The notes: generated by a model from the sequence alone, not told the origin. 64,000 nucleotides of DNA from Lepas anatifera (GCA_034440635.1 JAOTON010002103.1:912501-976500); one strand, 5' to 3'; counted from the stretch's first letter, positions 10,836 to 22,439 are shown. Numbers and translations are program-made.

Positions 10836-13247
10836 GATGACGGGGCCGCGGCGGCTGCCCGATGTGCACTGCGATAACATAGATGGCGCGGCGAGCGAGG
10901 AAGATGACGGGGCCGCCGCGGCTGCGCGATGTGCACTGTGATAACATAGATGGCGCGGCGAGCGAGGAAGATGACGAGGCCGCCGCGGCTGCACGATGTG
11001 CACTGTGATAACATAGATGGCGCGGCGAGCGAGGAAGATGACGGGGCCGCGGCGGCTGCCCGATGTGCACTGCGATAACATAGATGGCGCGGCGAGCGAG
11101 GAAGATGACGGGGCCGCCGCGGCTGCACGATGTGCACTGCGATAACATAGATGGCGCGGCGAGCGAGGAAGATGACGGGGCCGCCGCGGCTGCACGATGT
11201 GCACTGTGATAACATAGATGGCGCGGCGAGCGAGGAAGATGACGGGGCCGCCGCGGCTGCACGATGTGCACTGCGATAACATAGATGGCGCGGCGAGCGA
11301 GGAAGATGACGGGGCCGCCGCGGCTGCGCGATGTGCACTGCGATAACATAGATGGCGCGGCGAGCGAGGAAGATGACGGGGCCGCCGCGGCTGCGCGATG
11401 TGCACTGCGATAACATAGATGGCGCGGCGAGCGAGGAAGATGACGGGGCCGCCGCGGCTGCACGATGTGCACTGCGATAACATAGATGGCGCGGCGAGCG
11501 AGGAAGATGACGGGGCCGCCGCGGCTGCGCGATGTGCACTGCGATAACATAGATGGCGCGGCGAGCGAGGAAGATGACGGGGCCGCCGCGGCTGCGCGAT
11601 GTGCACTGCGATAACATAGATGGCGCGGCGAGCGAGGAAGATGACGGGGCCGCCGCGGCTGCACGATGTGCACTGCGATAACATAGATGGCGCGGCGAGC
11701 GAGGAAGATGACGGGGCCGCCGCGGCTGCACGATGTGCACTGCGATAACATAGATGGCGCGGCGAGCGAGGAAGATGACGGGGCCGCCGCGGCTGCACGA
11801 TGTGCACTGCGATAACATAGATGGCGCGGCGAGCGAGGAAGATGACGGGGCCGCCGCGGCTGCGCGATGTGCACTGCGATAACATAGATGGCGCGGCGAG
11901 CGAGGAAGATGACGGGGCCGCCGCGGCTGCACGATGTGCACTGCGATAACATAGATGGCGCGGCGAGCGAGGAAGATGACGGGGCCGCCGCGGCTGCACG
12001 ATGTGCACTGCGATAACATAGATGGCGCGGCGAGCGAGGAAGATGACGGGGCCGCCGCGGCTGCACGATGTGCACTGTGATAACATAGATGGCGCGGCGA
12101 GCGAGGAAGATGACGGGGCCGCCGCGGCTGCACGATGTGCACTGCGATAACATAGATGGCGCGGCGAGCGAGGAAGATGACGGGGTCGCCGCGGCTGCAC
12201 GATGTGCACTGTGATAACATAGATGGCGCGGCGAGCGAGGAAGATGACGGGGCCGCCGCGGCTGCACGATGTGCACTGCGATAACATAGATGGCGCGGCG
12301 AGCGAGGAAGATGACGGGGGCCGCCGCGGCTGCACGATGTGCACTGTGATAACATAGATGGCGCGGCGAGCGAGGACGATGACGGGCCCGCCGCGGCTGC
12401 ACGATGTGCACTGCGATAACATAGATGGCGCGGCGAGCGAGGAAGATGACGGGGCCGCCGCGGCTGCACGATGTGCACTGCGATAACATAGATGGGGCGG
12501 CGAGCGAGAAAGATGACGGGGCTGCGGCGGCTGCGCGATGTGCACTGCGATAACATAGATGGCGCGGCGAGCGAGGAAGATGACGAGGCCGCCGCGGCTG
12601 CACGATGTGCACTGCAATAACATATATGGCGCGGCGAGCGAGGAAGATGACGGGGTCGCCGCGGCTGCACGATGTGCACTGTGATAACATAGATGGCGCG
12701 GCGAGCGAGGAAGATGACGGGGCCGCGGCGGCTGCACGATGTGCACTGCGATAACATAGATGGCGCGGCGAGCGAGGAAGATGACGGGGGCCGCCGCGGC
12801 TGCACGATGTGCACTGTGATAACATAGATGGCGCGGCGAGCGAGGAAGATGACGGGGTCGCCGCGGCTGCACGATGTGCACTGTGATAACATAGATGGCG
12901 CGGCGAGCGAGGAAGATGACGGGGCCGCCGCGGCTGCACGATGTGCACTGCGATAACATAGATGGCGCGACGAGCGAGGAAGATGACGGGGCTGCGGCGG
13001 CTGCGCGATGTGCACTGCGATAACATAGATGGCGCGGCGAGCGAGGAAGATGACGGGGCCGCCGCGGCTGCACGATGTGCACTGCAATAACATAGATGGC
13101 GCGGCGAGCGAGGAAGATGACGGGGCCGCCGCGGCTGCACGATGTGCACTGCGGTAACATAGATGGCGCGGCGAGCGAGGAAGATGACGGGGCCGCCGCG
13201 GCTGCACGATGTGCACTGCGATAACATAGATGGCGCGGCGAGCGAGG
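10836..13247. repeat. 67-bp satellite array, 36 copies
   Basis: Head-to-tail units of 67 bp: GATGACGGGGCCGCCGCGGC, then TGCACGATGTGCACTGCGAT, then AACATAGATGGCGCGGCGAG, then CGAGGAA. Variants are point changes (GCACG/GCGCG, CTGCGAT/CTGTGAT, CCGCCGCGG/CCGCGGCGG). Two adjacent blocks of seven units (12176-12645 and 12646-13115) share several of the same rare variants in the same order, showing a 470-bp segmental duplication. The minus strand lacks stops in the unit and 67 = 3x22+1, so all three minus frames stay open for about 800 codons. Those frames are an arithmetic consequence, not evidence of a gene. The array is flanked on both sides by TTAA elements. Confidence 0.95.
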
Positions 13248-13340
13248 TAATGGGGTGGCGAGGCGCATATGTCAGCGAAGAAGGCGCGACGAAGGGATCA
13301 CGAGGATGGATTAAGGGGGACGATATGGATGGAAAAACTG

Positions 13341-14546
13341 TTAACCCTTGCCCCGGTGGCGGGTACGAGCCACCTTCGCCCTGGTGGGGGGGGGCTAAAA
13401 AAGACCCCCCACGATCTCAAAAACTAAGAGAGCTAGAAAAAAGCGCAAAACGGCAATCGAAAGCTCTTCGAAAATGATATCGAAAATACTTCGGTCATTT
13501 TTCTTGTCAAGTCAATATCAAGGTCACCAGAGGTCAAAATAGGTCAAAATCGCTAATATGAGGTGTACTAAGAAAACCTCCTATATCTCAAAAACTATGA
13601 TAGCTAGAAACATTTTTCTAACACCATTCGAAAGCTCTTGAGATGCGCTTTCATCATAGTGCCATTCATTTTCGTGTCAGGTCAAAGCCTAGGGAGCTAC
13701 AGGTCACTAAATATTGGGCATATTCTTGGGAATGTCCATAGCCACCCATGCATAAAGGCGTTTACTTTTTCGCTAATAGCTTCCAAACCAAACAAGATAC
13801 AGCCATAGTTTATGCACCATTGCAATCCTCTCGTCAATACGAATCGAATGATATATGATATTGCTATGCCAGGTCAAATTTAAGAATTTGACCTGACCCA
13901 GGTCAACGGTCTGACCCAACTTGACCTGGTATAGTCATGATGTATATCATTTGACTTCCAGTGACTATACAAACACTTTGGTGACAAAATAAAAGCTCTA
14001 TCTTAGTTTATTAAAAATTTATAGAGAAAAACACCAAAAAATGCTTATTTGACCTAAGGTGACCTTTTAAAGGTCACAAGTCAAAAATTTTGGTATCAGC
14101 TTCAGAAATGGGCTAAGAGCAAGTCGCAACCGATGTTTGAAGTTGATTCCATCCATACTTACTGAGAAAAGCTCATTTCGTGATTTTCCCCATGCATTGT
14201 CAATGGGGAGGTCATGCTCTGCACATGACCTTAGGTCACTAATATCAAAAATCCCGGAACAAATGTTGTAGCTTCTGGTGGGCCCAATATGTGGTATGAG
14301 TTTCAACTTGATCGATTAACCCTTCTTTTAGTTATACCGTCCTAAGTATTTTTTAGGTGAGGTCACTTCACCTGGCCTGGTGACCTGACCTGATATGACC
14401 TTGAGCCAAAACTTTTAGGAAAGATGTAAAAATGATGAAGGAACAGCTAGACCAAGTTTGGCGGCGCTGCGCGCCGCCGTTTTTTGGTCACTTTGGAAAA
14501 ACCCGAGGGGGGGTCTAAAAAGACCCCCCACCCGGGCGAAGGTTAA
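13341..14546 (-). mobile_element. T2 TTAA element, complete
   Basis: TTAA 13341-13344 then CCCTTGCCCCGGTGGCGGGT, ACGAGCCACCTTC, GCCCTGGTGGGG: a double-box end, followed by CCCCCCACGATCTCAAAAAC. The other end has the hairpin GGCGGCGC-TGC-GCGCCGCC (about 14460-14480), TTGGAAAAACCCGAGG, a GGGTCT/AGACCC palindrome and CACCCGGGCGAAGGTTAA (TTAA 14543-14546). Half-site clusters lie at 13500-13545, 13870-13930, 14045-14085 and 14340-14400. Length 1206 bp, no transposase. Terminal CCC...GGG plus TTAA is reminiscent of piggyBac-type elements; that is an inference from the ends only. Confidence 0.85.
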
Positions 14547-15249
14547 ATCAGGAACAAAAAGCGGGGGGACGCGTTCCCCTACTCACGAATCAGAGGGAGT
14601 ATCCCCTCAAAATTTTAGACGTAGAATTAATTTTTGTCATTCTCTCCCTGCTCTCCCCATTACCTGCACGAGGCTATGCACAGAAATGTTTTGGTGAGGT
14701 GCATCGTCGTTAGTGATTCAAATGCGGCCAAAATTCAATTCCCAGAATTTGTCTCCCCTCGTGTCATCGCCTGTCCGAGTCCATTGCCCCCTCCCGCGCC
14801 CTAAAAAATGCAGTGCTGACGCCCTTGTTTCCTGCGAAGATATTTGAAAGTTGTTTATTCCATAATATTTAGGTAGGTATTTATTGATATTGAGTTTATC
14901 TCTTTAGAATCAGCTGAACTGTCAAATTATCTGCTCGATCTGCTCTTGTGGATAATAAAACTATATTGAATTTTTGTTTCCTTCTGAACTGGTGCAGACT
15001 TCGATTTGTTTGTTTTTGTCGCACATAATGAGGGATGATATATTTTTTCTCCGAGGAATGTGATCTTCGAAATACTTTTGGGCTTTGGATCCCAAGCTAT
15101 ATCTTTCAATGTGTTCTAAATTTTAAAAGAATGGAGAGAAAAAAAGGTTGCTCAGTAAAAGGCATATAGGGTGTATCCCAGGCGCTATGTAATACATTTT
15201 CCACGGACGGTCCTACGGATAAAACTATTCACTTACCCTACCCGAGCAC
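14547..15249. other. No gene seen
   Basis: Mixed-composition DNA between two TTAA elements. A minus-strand open frame of 60 codons (14927-15109) has no motif or splice context I recognise. Confidence 0.4.
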
Positions 15250-16158
15250 TTAACACGCGCTTAGACGGGAGTCTGAGCCACCTTCGCCTTGACGGGTTAC
15301 CCGCCCCCTCCTAAGATCTCGGGAACTACGCTAGGTAGCGAAAAACGGTAAGCGACTTAGGTATCTCATCTACCTCTACATCGAAAATATTTCAACTATT
15401 TTTAGGTCACATTTAAGCATTGACGGGGTCGAGCCACTTTGGGGGTACCCCCGATGGAACCACGGTAGGTAGCGAACGGTACGGTGTTGGGCTGCCCACC
15501 ACTCCATCGAAAACATTTGAACCATTTTTGTCGGTCACATTTAAGGTCACGAGGTCAAAACATGCCCGTCATAGGGATAAAGTAATTCAGTTTTCGGCCA
15601 TTAAATCTGAACAAGTAAAGATAGAGCAAAACGACTTGAACTATATGAATCCTCTTAGCAAGCCGAATCGAATGATATATAATTTGACCTTGCTAGGTCA
15701 AATCAAGGATTTGACCTGACCTGGGTCGGTAGTGTCAATTATATAAAATGCATATCATTAGAACCGAAAGCCCGGCGAGTCTAATGCAGCTAAAATAAAT
15801 GCTCTATCACCATCCGTTACTGAGTTATTCCGTAAAACCATTTTTCCCATGTATTTCCAATGGAAGTTCATGCCTGTAGCTGACCTTAGGTCATCGATAT
15901 CAAAATACCGGAACATATTTTAGAGAATCGGTGGGGCCATTATGTGATATGAGTTTCAATCGGATAAGTTCACCTTGCTCCGACTTATGTATCTTAAACT
16001 TTTTTGAGGTCGGGTCACCTGACCTGTAATGGTGACCTGACCTGAGATGACCTAACCTTAAAATTTTCACGAAGTTGTAAAATGATGAGCAAAAGGTAGT
16101 ACGGGGCGTAGGCGCCGTTTCTGCTATCTCCGAAAACCCAGGGGGCCCCTCGTGTTAA
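15250..16158 (-). mobile_element. T1 TTAA element with internal duplication
   Basis: TTAA 15250-15253 opens a double-box end (CACGCGCTTAGACGGGAGTC, TGAGCCACCTTCGCCTTGAC). At about 15419 a second terminus-like sequence (GCATTGACGGGGTCGAGCCA) restarts the element, so either a copy inserted into a copy or a local duplication occurred. The body is T1. It ends at CCCAGGGGGCCCCTCGTGTTAA (TTAA 16155-16158) with a decayed hairpin near 16110. Confidence 0.75.
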
Positions 16159-16821
16159 GGTCACTAAATGTCAAAACATGTCGCAATAGGGATATCACGT
16201 AAATTAAGATTTCCGGACATTACATCTGAACAAGTAAAGATAGATCAAAACAATTTAGACCATTGGAATCCTCGTAGCAATTCAAATCGAATGATATATG
16301 ATATGACCTTGCTAGGTCAAATCAGGGATTTGACCTGACCTGGGGTTAGGTTAAGGTAAAATTTGGTAAAATTCATATAATTAGAACCACAAAGACAAGG
16401 CAACTCTAATTCAATTAAACTAAAAGCTCTGTCATTATCCGTTACTAAGTTATTCAGTTAAAACCATTTTCCCATGTATTTCCAATGGAGAAGTCATGGC
16501 TCGTGCCTGACCTTAGGTCATCGATATAAAAAATATAGGAACATATTTTAGAGAACTCGGTGGGCCCATTATGTGGTATGAGTTTCAATTGGATACTTTC
16601 TCCCTGTTTCGACTTATGCTATATTAATTTGTTTTAGGTCAGGTCACTTGACCTGTACTAGTGACATGACCTGAGACGACCTAACCTTAAGATTTTGACA
16701 AAAGTTGTAAAAGTGTTGAGAAGAAAGGCACGGTAAGTATGGTGGCGCTACGCGCCGTCGTTTTTAGCATCTCCGAAAAACCCGAGGGGGAGCGCGTGCC
16801 CCCTGGCAATGTGCGTGTTAA
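16159..16821 (-). mobile_element. T1 TTAA element lacking its double-box end
   Basis: Starts inside the T1 body (GGTCACTAAATGTCAAAACA) directly after TTAA 16155-16158 and runs to the single-box end: hairpin GGCGC-TAC-GCGCC (about 16744-16758), TCCGAAAAACCCGAGG, and GGCAATGTGCGTGTTAA (TTAA 16818-16821). With 15250-16158 it forms a tandem pair in the same orientation. Confidence 0.75.
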
Positions 16822-16854
16822 GATGGTTCCGAGCCAGGACTTGGGGGACCCCGA

Positions 16855-17825
16855 AAGCAAAACTTGTCCCCCATATATTTACCCAGGCCTCTGAAACCAG
16901 CATGTGAGGGGTACCCTGATATTGCCTCCTGGTTCCAACTGGAGACTACTCCCAGGACTGGGGGGCCCTGAAGCTAACTCTGGGCGGGGGGAAGGGGTTG
17001 ATACTAAGGGATACACCCTAAGACTAGCTCTCGGGGATACCTGAGGGCAACTACAGGGGACACCTATAACTACCTCCAGGAGGCCCCCTAGACCAACACC
17101 CCTGAGAAAATTTTTTGGGAGGCCCCTGACACTAACTCTCGGGAGATCCTGAGACTAGTTCTCCAGGGCCCCGAAATAGCATCCTGGGGCCCTCAGGGGC
17201 CCCAGACTATCTCGGTGGCCCCCTGAGACTATCTCTACGGGCTCCCTGAGACCAAAATTCAGAAGTATCTCGGATATTAACCGTTAGGGGCCCCAAAATT
17301 AGCTCTCGGGAGGGAGTGGGCCTGAGACTAACTTCCAGGGGTCTTTCTGAGACTAACTTTTGGGCGCTTCCTGAGACTGGCTATCGGGGGCCTGTGAGAC
17401 CAAAACTCAGGGGCACTCCTGTGACTAGTTTTCGAGGATTCTTGAGAATACCTCTCAGAGGACCCCTGGTACTGGCTGTCGGGGCCCCCTTAGGCCAAAA
17501 CGGAAGGGCCCTCTGAAAATAAATCGGGCTTCCGATATTTGTTCTGGGGGGGCACCTGAGACTAACTTTGGTGCACCCAAGATCTAAAGTTCGCGGTACC
17601 CGTAGGGCCAACTTTCGCGACCTCAGGTGAGCTCTCAGGGGGCTCCCTGAGACTGATTCTCCGGACCCCTTAGCCCAAAACTTAGGGGCCCCCGAGACTT
17701 GGGGCTTCTGAGACTAGCTTTCGGGGGCACCTCTGGGACTAACTCTTGGATCCCCCAGATTAACTCTCGGAGACCCCTGAGACTGACTCTCGGGGGTGCC
17801 TGAGACTGACTCCTCTGAGAAGAAC
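16855..17825. repeat. Degenerate GC-rich minisatellite (CTGAGACTAACTCTCGGGGG)
   Basis: A roughly 30-35 bp motif of the form CCCCTGAGACTAACTCTCGG recurs about 30 times with heavy drift and small indels. The same motif in reverse complement (GGTCTCAGAGGCCCCC-like) is found at 58030-58270, so it is a dispersed repeat class. Open frames over it (17316-17516 plus, 17381-17611 minus) are spurious. Confidence 0.75.
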
Positions 17826-18869
17826 TCTTCTGTGATGGTTTCGTATCGCTGCTGTCTTCTTTAGGAACTATACGGTCAATTCATTATTTTGTATCACTAA
17901 CCCCACTCTGGAGAAAGTGCGCCCTGCTCACCTCGCAGCACGTGCGCATTTGGTTTGGCATCTATAGTATATAAGCCAACATTGGTCGCCACATACGGGG
18001 TCCAGGTTCTCAAGAAAGGCTTTCATACGGACGACCCAGTAGCACTCTGAATCCTGGCGTCGTTTTCACAAATTTGAACGCCAAGAGCGCCGATCGCGTG
18101 TTAAGTCGATGGGAGGACGCTGGTCGCTTGAAGCACGTGTCTTGTGAAAACTGTGCAAGCCAGCGGAGCCTGGCCTACCCTCTGCACAGTCTCCAACATG
18201 CACCAACACGTCGCAAAAGGTTCCAGGTCTGTGACATCACTGGCGAAGACTGCACGGCGTTCCAATCAACGAACTGAGAACGGACAGTGGAACAGACAGA
18301 CAGACAGGCAGACAGACACACCATGCTACTCAAATACCTGTATAGATACAGAATTAGTAGTAACGTACACACATGCTAAATAATCCATGATATATTTTGA
18401 AGTACCGGAAAATGTAGGACAAAGCCCTCCAATAATGATTACTTGGATAGCGGAATTATCGATGGTGATGGGCGATTGCTTGGAAGAAGCTTAGAATCAG
18501 CACATTGCTAACAATTTGGTTTAAAGCTATTGACGTTGTATAGGCTTTAGAATGTGTGTGTTAAAATCCCCAGAGCATACGCACCTAGAAATTATATGGA
18601 ACACTTAGGGTTTCAAGAAAGTTTGATCTTTAACACCTTCTACTTCAGACACATAAAAGCACGGTTACTAAATATATAAATAAATATAAATGAATATGCT
18701 CCGGAACTCACACCAGCTTTAAAGTAAAAATTAAGTCCATAGGACATAAATATTGATAGAATTCGCAATCGATCTCGGTTGATATGGCAGAACGGACAAA
18801 TATAACGCGAATGCTGGAAAATAAAAACAAAATGCAAGAAATGATTACAGAACTACATATTTTACCTAT
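17826..18869. other. No gene seen; short CAGA microsatellite at 18293-18325
   Basis: Only a (CAGACAGA) run and AT-rich unassigned sequence. Several short frames around 18074-18383 overlap each other and lack splice or motif support. Confidence 0.4.
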
Positions 18870-19500
18870 GAGCAAATGTCAATATTGAGTCCAGGACAGG
18901 TCAAAAGGCGAAAGGTTAGAGACGACTTTTTTGCCTCTAGAGGCAAACAAGCTTGTGACTGGATTAAGTCAGAACCGGCACTTAGGTATCCTTAGCAACC
19001 TCTTGTTACAGCAGGTTAGGTAAACACAATTTGTTTCCAGTTTATCGACCCAAGTTGCTAAGTACCTAGCTCCAAATGACCAGTGTCGGCTGAACGTCCG
19101 AATTTAAGGGGGCACCACGGGATTTTCAACCCATTTACTTCCAGTCAACGCCATTGGGTTAATATGATTTTTTTATTTAAGGGGGCACCGTACCCCGGTG
19201 CCTCCCCCCAGTTCCACCATCAGTGCAAATAACCTCTCACCAGGTACAACAAAAATTCAACTTGGCCCTCGAGAGTGACATCAAATACTACGATGCCGGT
19301 GAAAAGGTGTAATTCGAAATCAATCACCGAAAACGATTCACAGCTTGGCTTTTTTCCATTTTCCTTACATTTCCAATGGATAGGCCATGATGTGTCCCTG
19401 ACCCTTGCTCATGGATATGCTAGACTCCGGAACTAAAATTGGCGTCCCTTATTGGATTTATTGTGCGATAAGAAAACCAAACCATTAAATCAATAATTCT
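18870..19500. mobile_element. T3-like TTAA-element relic
   Basis: GCAAATGTCAATATTGAGTC near 18871 and CAGGACAGGTCAAAAGG correspond to the T3 interior at about 9945-9985, and TTTCCAATGGATAGGCCATG near 19370 to the shared TTTCCAATGGAGAGGTCATG block. Ends are not recognisable and other sequence interrupts it. Old and fragmentary. Confidence 0.5.
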
Positions 19501-19504
19501 ATAA

Positions 19505-20650
19505 CTAGGCTGTCATCTTCATGGCTGTCCCAAAACTCCTCTATCTGCTGCGCAGCACTCCCACCTTCAGTCACACCAGGCTACTGGCAAGGATCAACGA
19601 GACGATCCGTAGGGGAGCCACCGAACTCACAAACGTCACCCTAGACGGGAATTCCTGGCGACAGGCTACCTTGCCAGTGAGTCTTGGTGGACTGGGAGTA
19701 CGGGCCGTTTCAGATTTAGCGCTACCAGCATATCTCGCCTCATCTCATTCCTCCCAGCTACTGGTCACTGCCATCAACTTCTCCGCAGGGGCCAAGCTGT
19801 CTACCTCAATAACGTCAGCCACGCACAAATGGCAACAAGGCACAAGGGCTACACCACCGGAGGAAGCCAAGCGAATTCTCCAGCGTCTCTGGGACCGCGC
19901 CACCGCCACAGACACTGCTGAGAGCCTGGTCAAAGGCAGCGATGACCTCACTGTTCGTGCTAGACTTCTGGCCGCGATGAGGCCCCACTCGGGCACTTGG
20001 CTACATGCTTACCCCATGGCCAATGTGGGCACACTGCTGGACCGTGAAACACTAAGGTTCGCTGTTGCGTTGCGCGTCGGAGCGGACGTTTGCGCATCAC
20101 ACCGCTGCAGATGCAGAGCCGACATCGACACGCGGGGGCTGCACGTGCTCTCCTGCCAGCTCAGTGCAGGACGTCACCCATGCCACGCAGCCTTAAACAA
20201 CATACTAAAACGCGCACTTCAATCTGCAGGGATCCCGGCGGTGCTAGAGCCAGGCGGACTGGATCGCGGCGACGGAAGACGCCCAGACGGCATCACGACC
20301 TTTCCGTACGGGCAAGGCAAAAACCTCGTTTGGGATGCAACATGCTCAGACACCTTTGCCCCTTCCGTCGTCGCCAGATCTGCCAGCCAGGTGGGCACCG
20401 CTGCGAACAATGCAGAGTCACGGAAAAAAACAACGTTATAGCGGCCTCACTGTCAGATACACCTTCCAGCCTGTTGCAGTCGAGACGACTGGTGTGTTCG
20501 GCCAAACAACTTTACCCTTCTTGAAGGAGCTTGGACGTCGAATCAGTAGCGAGACCGGCGACAGGCGGGAAGCCGAGTACCTGCTCCAAAGATTATCCAT
20601 AGCTGTGGTGCGCGGGAATTCCACTTCCCTGCGCCAAGGGCACACTAACT
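19505..20650 (+). pseudogene. Non-LTR retrotransposon ORF2 C-terminal fragment
   Basis: An open frame from about 19521 to 20441 encodes the region downstream of the reverse-transcriptase palm in a LINE class widespread in invertebrates: KLLYLLRSTPTFS, then VSLGGLGVRAVSDLALPAYL, then FAVALRVGADVCASHRCRC, then GLHVLSCQ (a Cys/His-containing stretch), then KRALQSAGIPAVLEPGG and KNLVWDATCSDTFAPS. An A7 run at 20425-20431 carries a one-base frameshift; the protein resumes in the next frame as FQPVAVETTGVFG, ELGRRISSETGDRREAEYL and LSIAVVRGNSTSL to about 20650. The RT catalytic domain is missing, so this is a 5'-truncated, dead copy. It runs straight into the USP37-like sequence. Confidence 0.85.
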
Positions 20651-22431
20651 CCGAAGCAGTGGATTGGCGGAGAAGTAAAGCTTCGAACCTTGAGCGTGAT
20701 GAGTCTTCCCAGGAGACGGAAAATAAACTTGATAACCCAACACCAAGGAGACTCCCCACCACATGCTATAATCTAGCATCTGACATTACCTCGCCACCAT
20801 CACGTAATTCTACCACACCAGACTCGCTGACGGACCGTGACACGTCGGTCCGGCCCTCGGCATCACCGCGGAATACAGACGGGGTGGAAAATGTCCTGCT
20901 GCTGTACGGTGCTCAGGCGCAGGCACCGATCCTGGAGCTGGTGCCTGCGAGTAATCGCAACCAGCACAGGTACAGCCCAGACCCGCTCCTCATCGGTCTG
21001 CCCAACCTAGGCAACTCATGCTACCAGAACGCCACGCTGCAGTCGCTGCTCGGACTGCGGCCATTCTTGAGTGAGATGGTGGCGCTGGGGCCGGCTCTAG
21101 ACGCCGAAAAATGCCGCACCATGCGTGCCGTCGCCCACCTTATGGAGCTGCGTCAGAGCGCATGCGTCACCTCCGTCTCCAGCCACCTCAACGACCTGCG
21201 GCACGCGTTCGCTCGGATAGACTCGGTGTTCCACGGCACTGAGATGCAGGATGCTAACGAGTTCTTGCTCCGGCTACTGGACACCATCAAGGAGGAGGTG
21301 GACGGCAGCCGACCGGTCTTTCCCAAGCAGCCGGCCGACCGGAAGAACCCAGTTAGAGACAACTTCCAGTACCAGACCGTCGAGAGCTACATGTGCACAA
21401 AGTGTCAGGAATCGGTGCTGAGGCGACAAGACAACATAAGCTGGTTCGTTAACGTACCGCGGCGCCAGGGCAGAGACACGGTACCCACCTTACAGGACGC
21501 CCTGCACCTCTCCATGCGGCCCGACCGACGCGAGCTGAATTGCGAGAAGTGTCAGCACAACGAGTTCAGCGTAACCACCCAGATATCCAAATTTCCCAGG
21601 ACGCTGATTATACAGCTGAATCGTCACATGTTTATTGGAAAGGAGTCAAAGAAGATCCGCACCAACGTAAAGATATCGAAGTTTGTGACGCTGTAGAGGT
21701 ACGCGGCGGAGGACGCCGATTGTCCCCCGGGATGGGACGCCACCAGGTAGGGCTCGCTGTGCCCGCCAGTGAACTGGGATGAGCCGAAGCGACAGGCGGC
21801 GCTGCGGCCGTTCGGACCCCGCACGTGTCTGACGCCGATTCAGAGAAACTGACAGAGCAGGACGGAGCCGAGGAGTGGCCCACGCGCGCTGTTGGAGACA
21901 TGGAGAGTCTGCTGCAGGAGACAATTAGACGCTCACAAGAGAAGGGCGAGCCGGCCGACATCGCCGCCGAACAGGTACAGCTGTCCCAGCTATGCACGGA
22001 GGACGACGGCTCAGCGGCTGAGGATCAAAAAGCGGACCTGGCCGGCGCCCATAGCTACCGGCTGGTGGGCCTAGTCAGCCACCACGGCGCTACAACCCAG
22101 GCGGGACACTACGTGGCAGATGTCTACAGCCTGGGTAGGCAGCGCTGGTTCCACTACGACGATCGCAGTGTTACCTGCTCGGAGGAGCATGTGCTGTGCA
22201 ACGGAAACCAGCACGACGGCTACATGTTCTTATACCTGCACACAGACCTGTGCAGGCAGGTGGCCAAAATAGAAACCAGCGCTACCTGAGACGTCGTCTC
22301 CTACCACTGCCAGCAGGAAATGGGCGTTTTTTACAGAATTTGTTGTTTATATTTTGAGATGCTCATCCTGAAATATATCCCTGTTAAATAAACATTTTCA
22401 AGTTGCAAATAAATCAGCGGCTATTAAAAAA
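20651..22431 (+). pseudogene. USP37-like ubiquitin carboxyl-terminal hydrolase, processed retrocopy
   Basis: The catalytic USP fold of the USP37/26/29 group is recognisable in one uninterrupted run. Cys box GLPNLGNSCYQNATLQSL (catalytic Cys codon 21019-21021), DANEFLLRLLD, zinc-ribbon CxxC pairs (CTKCQES, CEKCQHN), then LIIQLNRHMF. In-frame stops at 21694-21696 and about 21754, plus a frameshift before 21825, break it; the C-terminal half resumes in another frame with HHGATTQAGHYVADVY (His box, His codon 22107-22109) and WFHYDD, ending at TGA 22287-22289. An acidic UIM-like helix (about 21890-21945) precedes the His box, as in USP37. Absence of introns, AATAAA signals and an A-run after the stop fit a retrocopy. 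USP37 removes ubiquitin chains (for example from cyclin A); this copy cannot make the whole enzyme. A tiny intron over the gap is the alternative (CAG|GTAGGG near 21747), but the stop at 21694 remains. Confidence 0.8.
22387..22431 (+). terminator. Poly(A) signals and A-run of the USP37-like retrocopy
   Basis: AATAAA at 22387-22392 and again at 22408-22413, the second followed by A7 at 22425-22431. The spacing is what a cleavage and polyadenylation site would leave after reverse transcription. It defines the 3' edge of the retrocopy. Confidence 0.65.
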
Positions 22432-22439
22432 ATTATCAC

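Noticed and set aside
10836..13247. CRISPR-like regular array
   Set aside because: Units are contiguous with no unique spacers, and the genome is eukaryotic. The same holds for the 71-, 32- and 31-bp arrays.
10786..13268. Three minus-strand open frames of about 800 codons
   Set aside because: They are one 67-bp repeat read in three phases; absence of stops in one unit opens all. No start, splice or domain support.
13341..14546. Assigning the TTAA families to piggyBac
   Set aside because: TTAA and CCC...GGG ends are compatible for T2-T4 and T6, but T1 and T5 begin CAC and no transposase is seen, so I leave the superfamily open.
20335..21696. A single genuine 453-codon gene
   Set aside because: The first 100 codons are LINE tail and the start codon lies inside LINE sequence; the enzyme lacks its His box in this frame.
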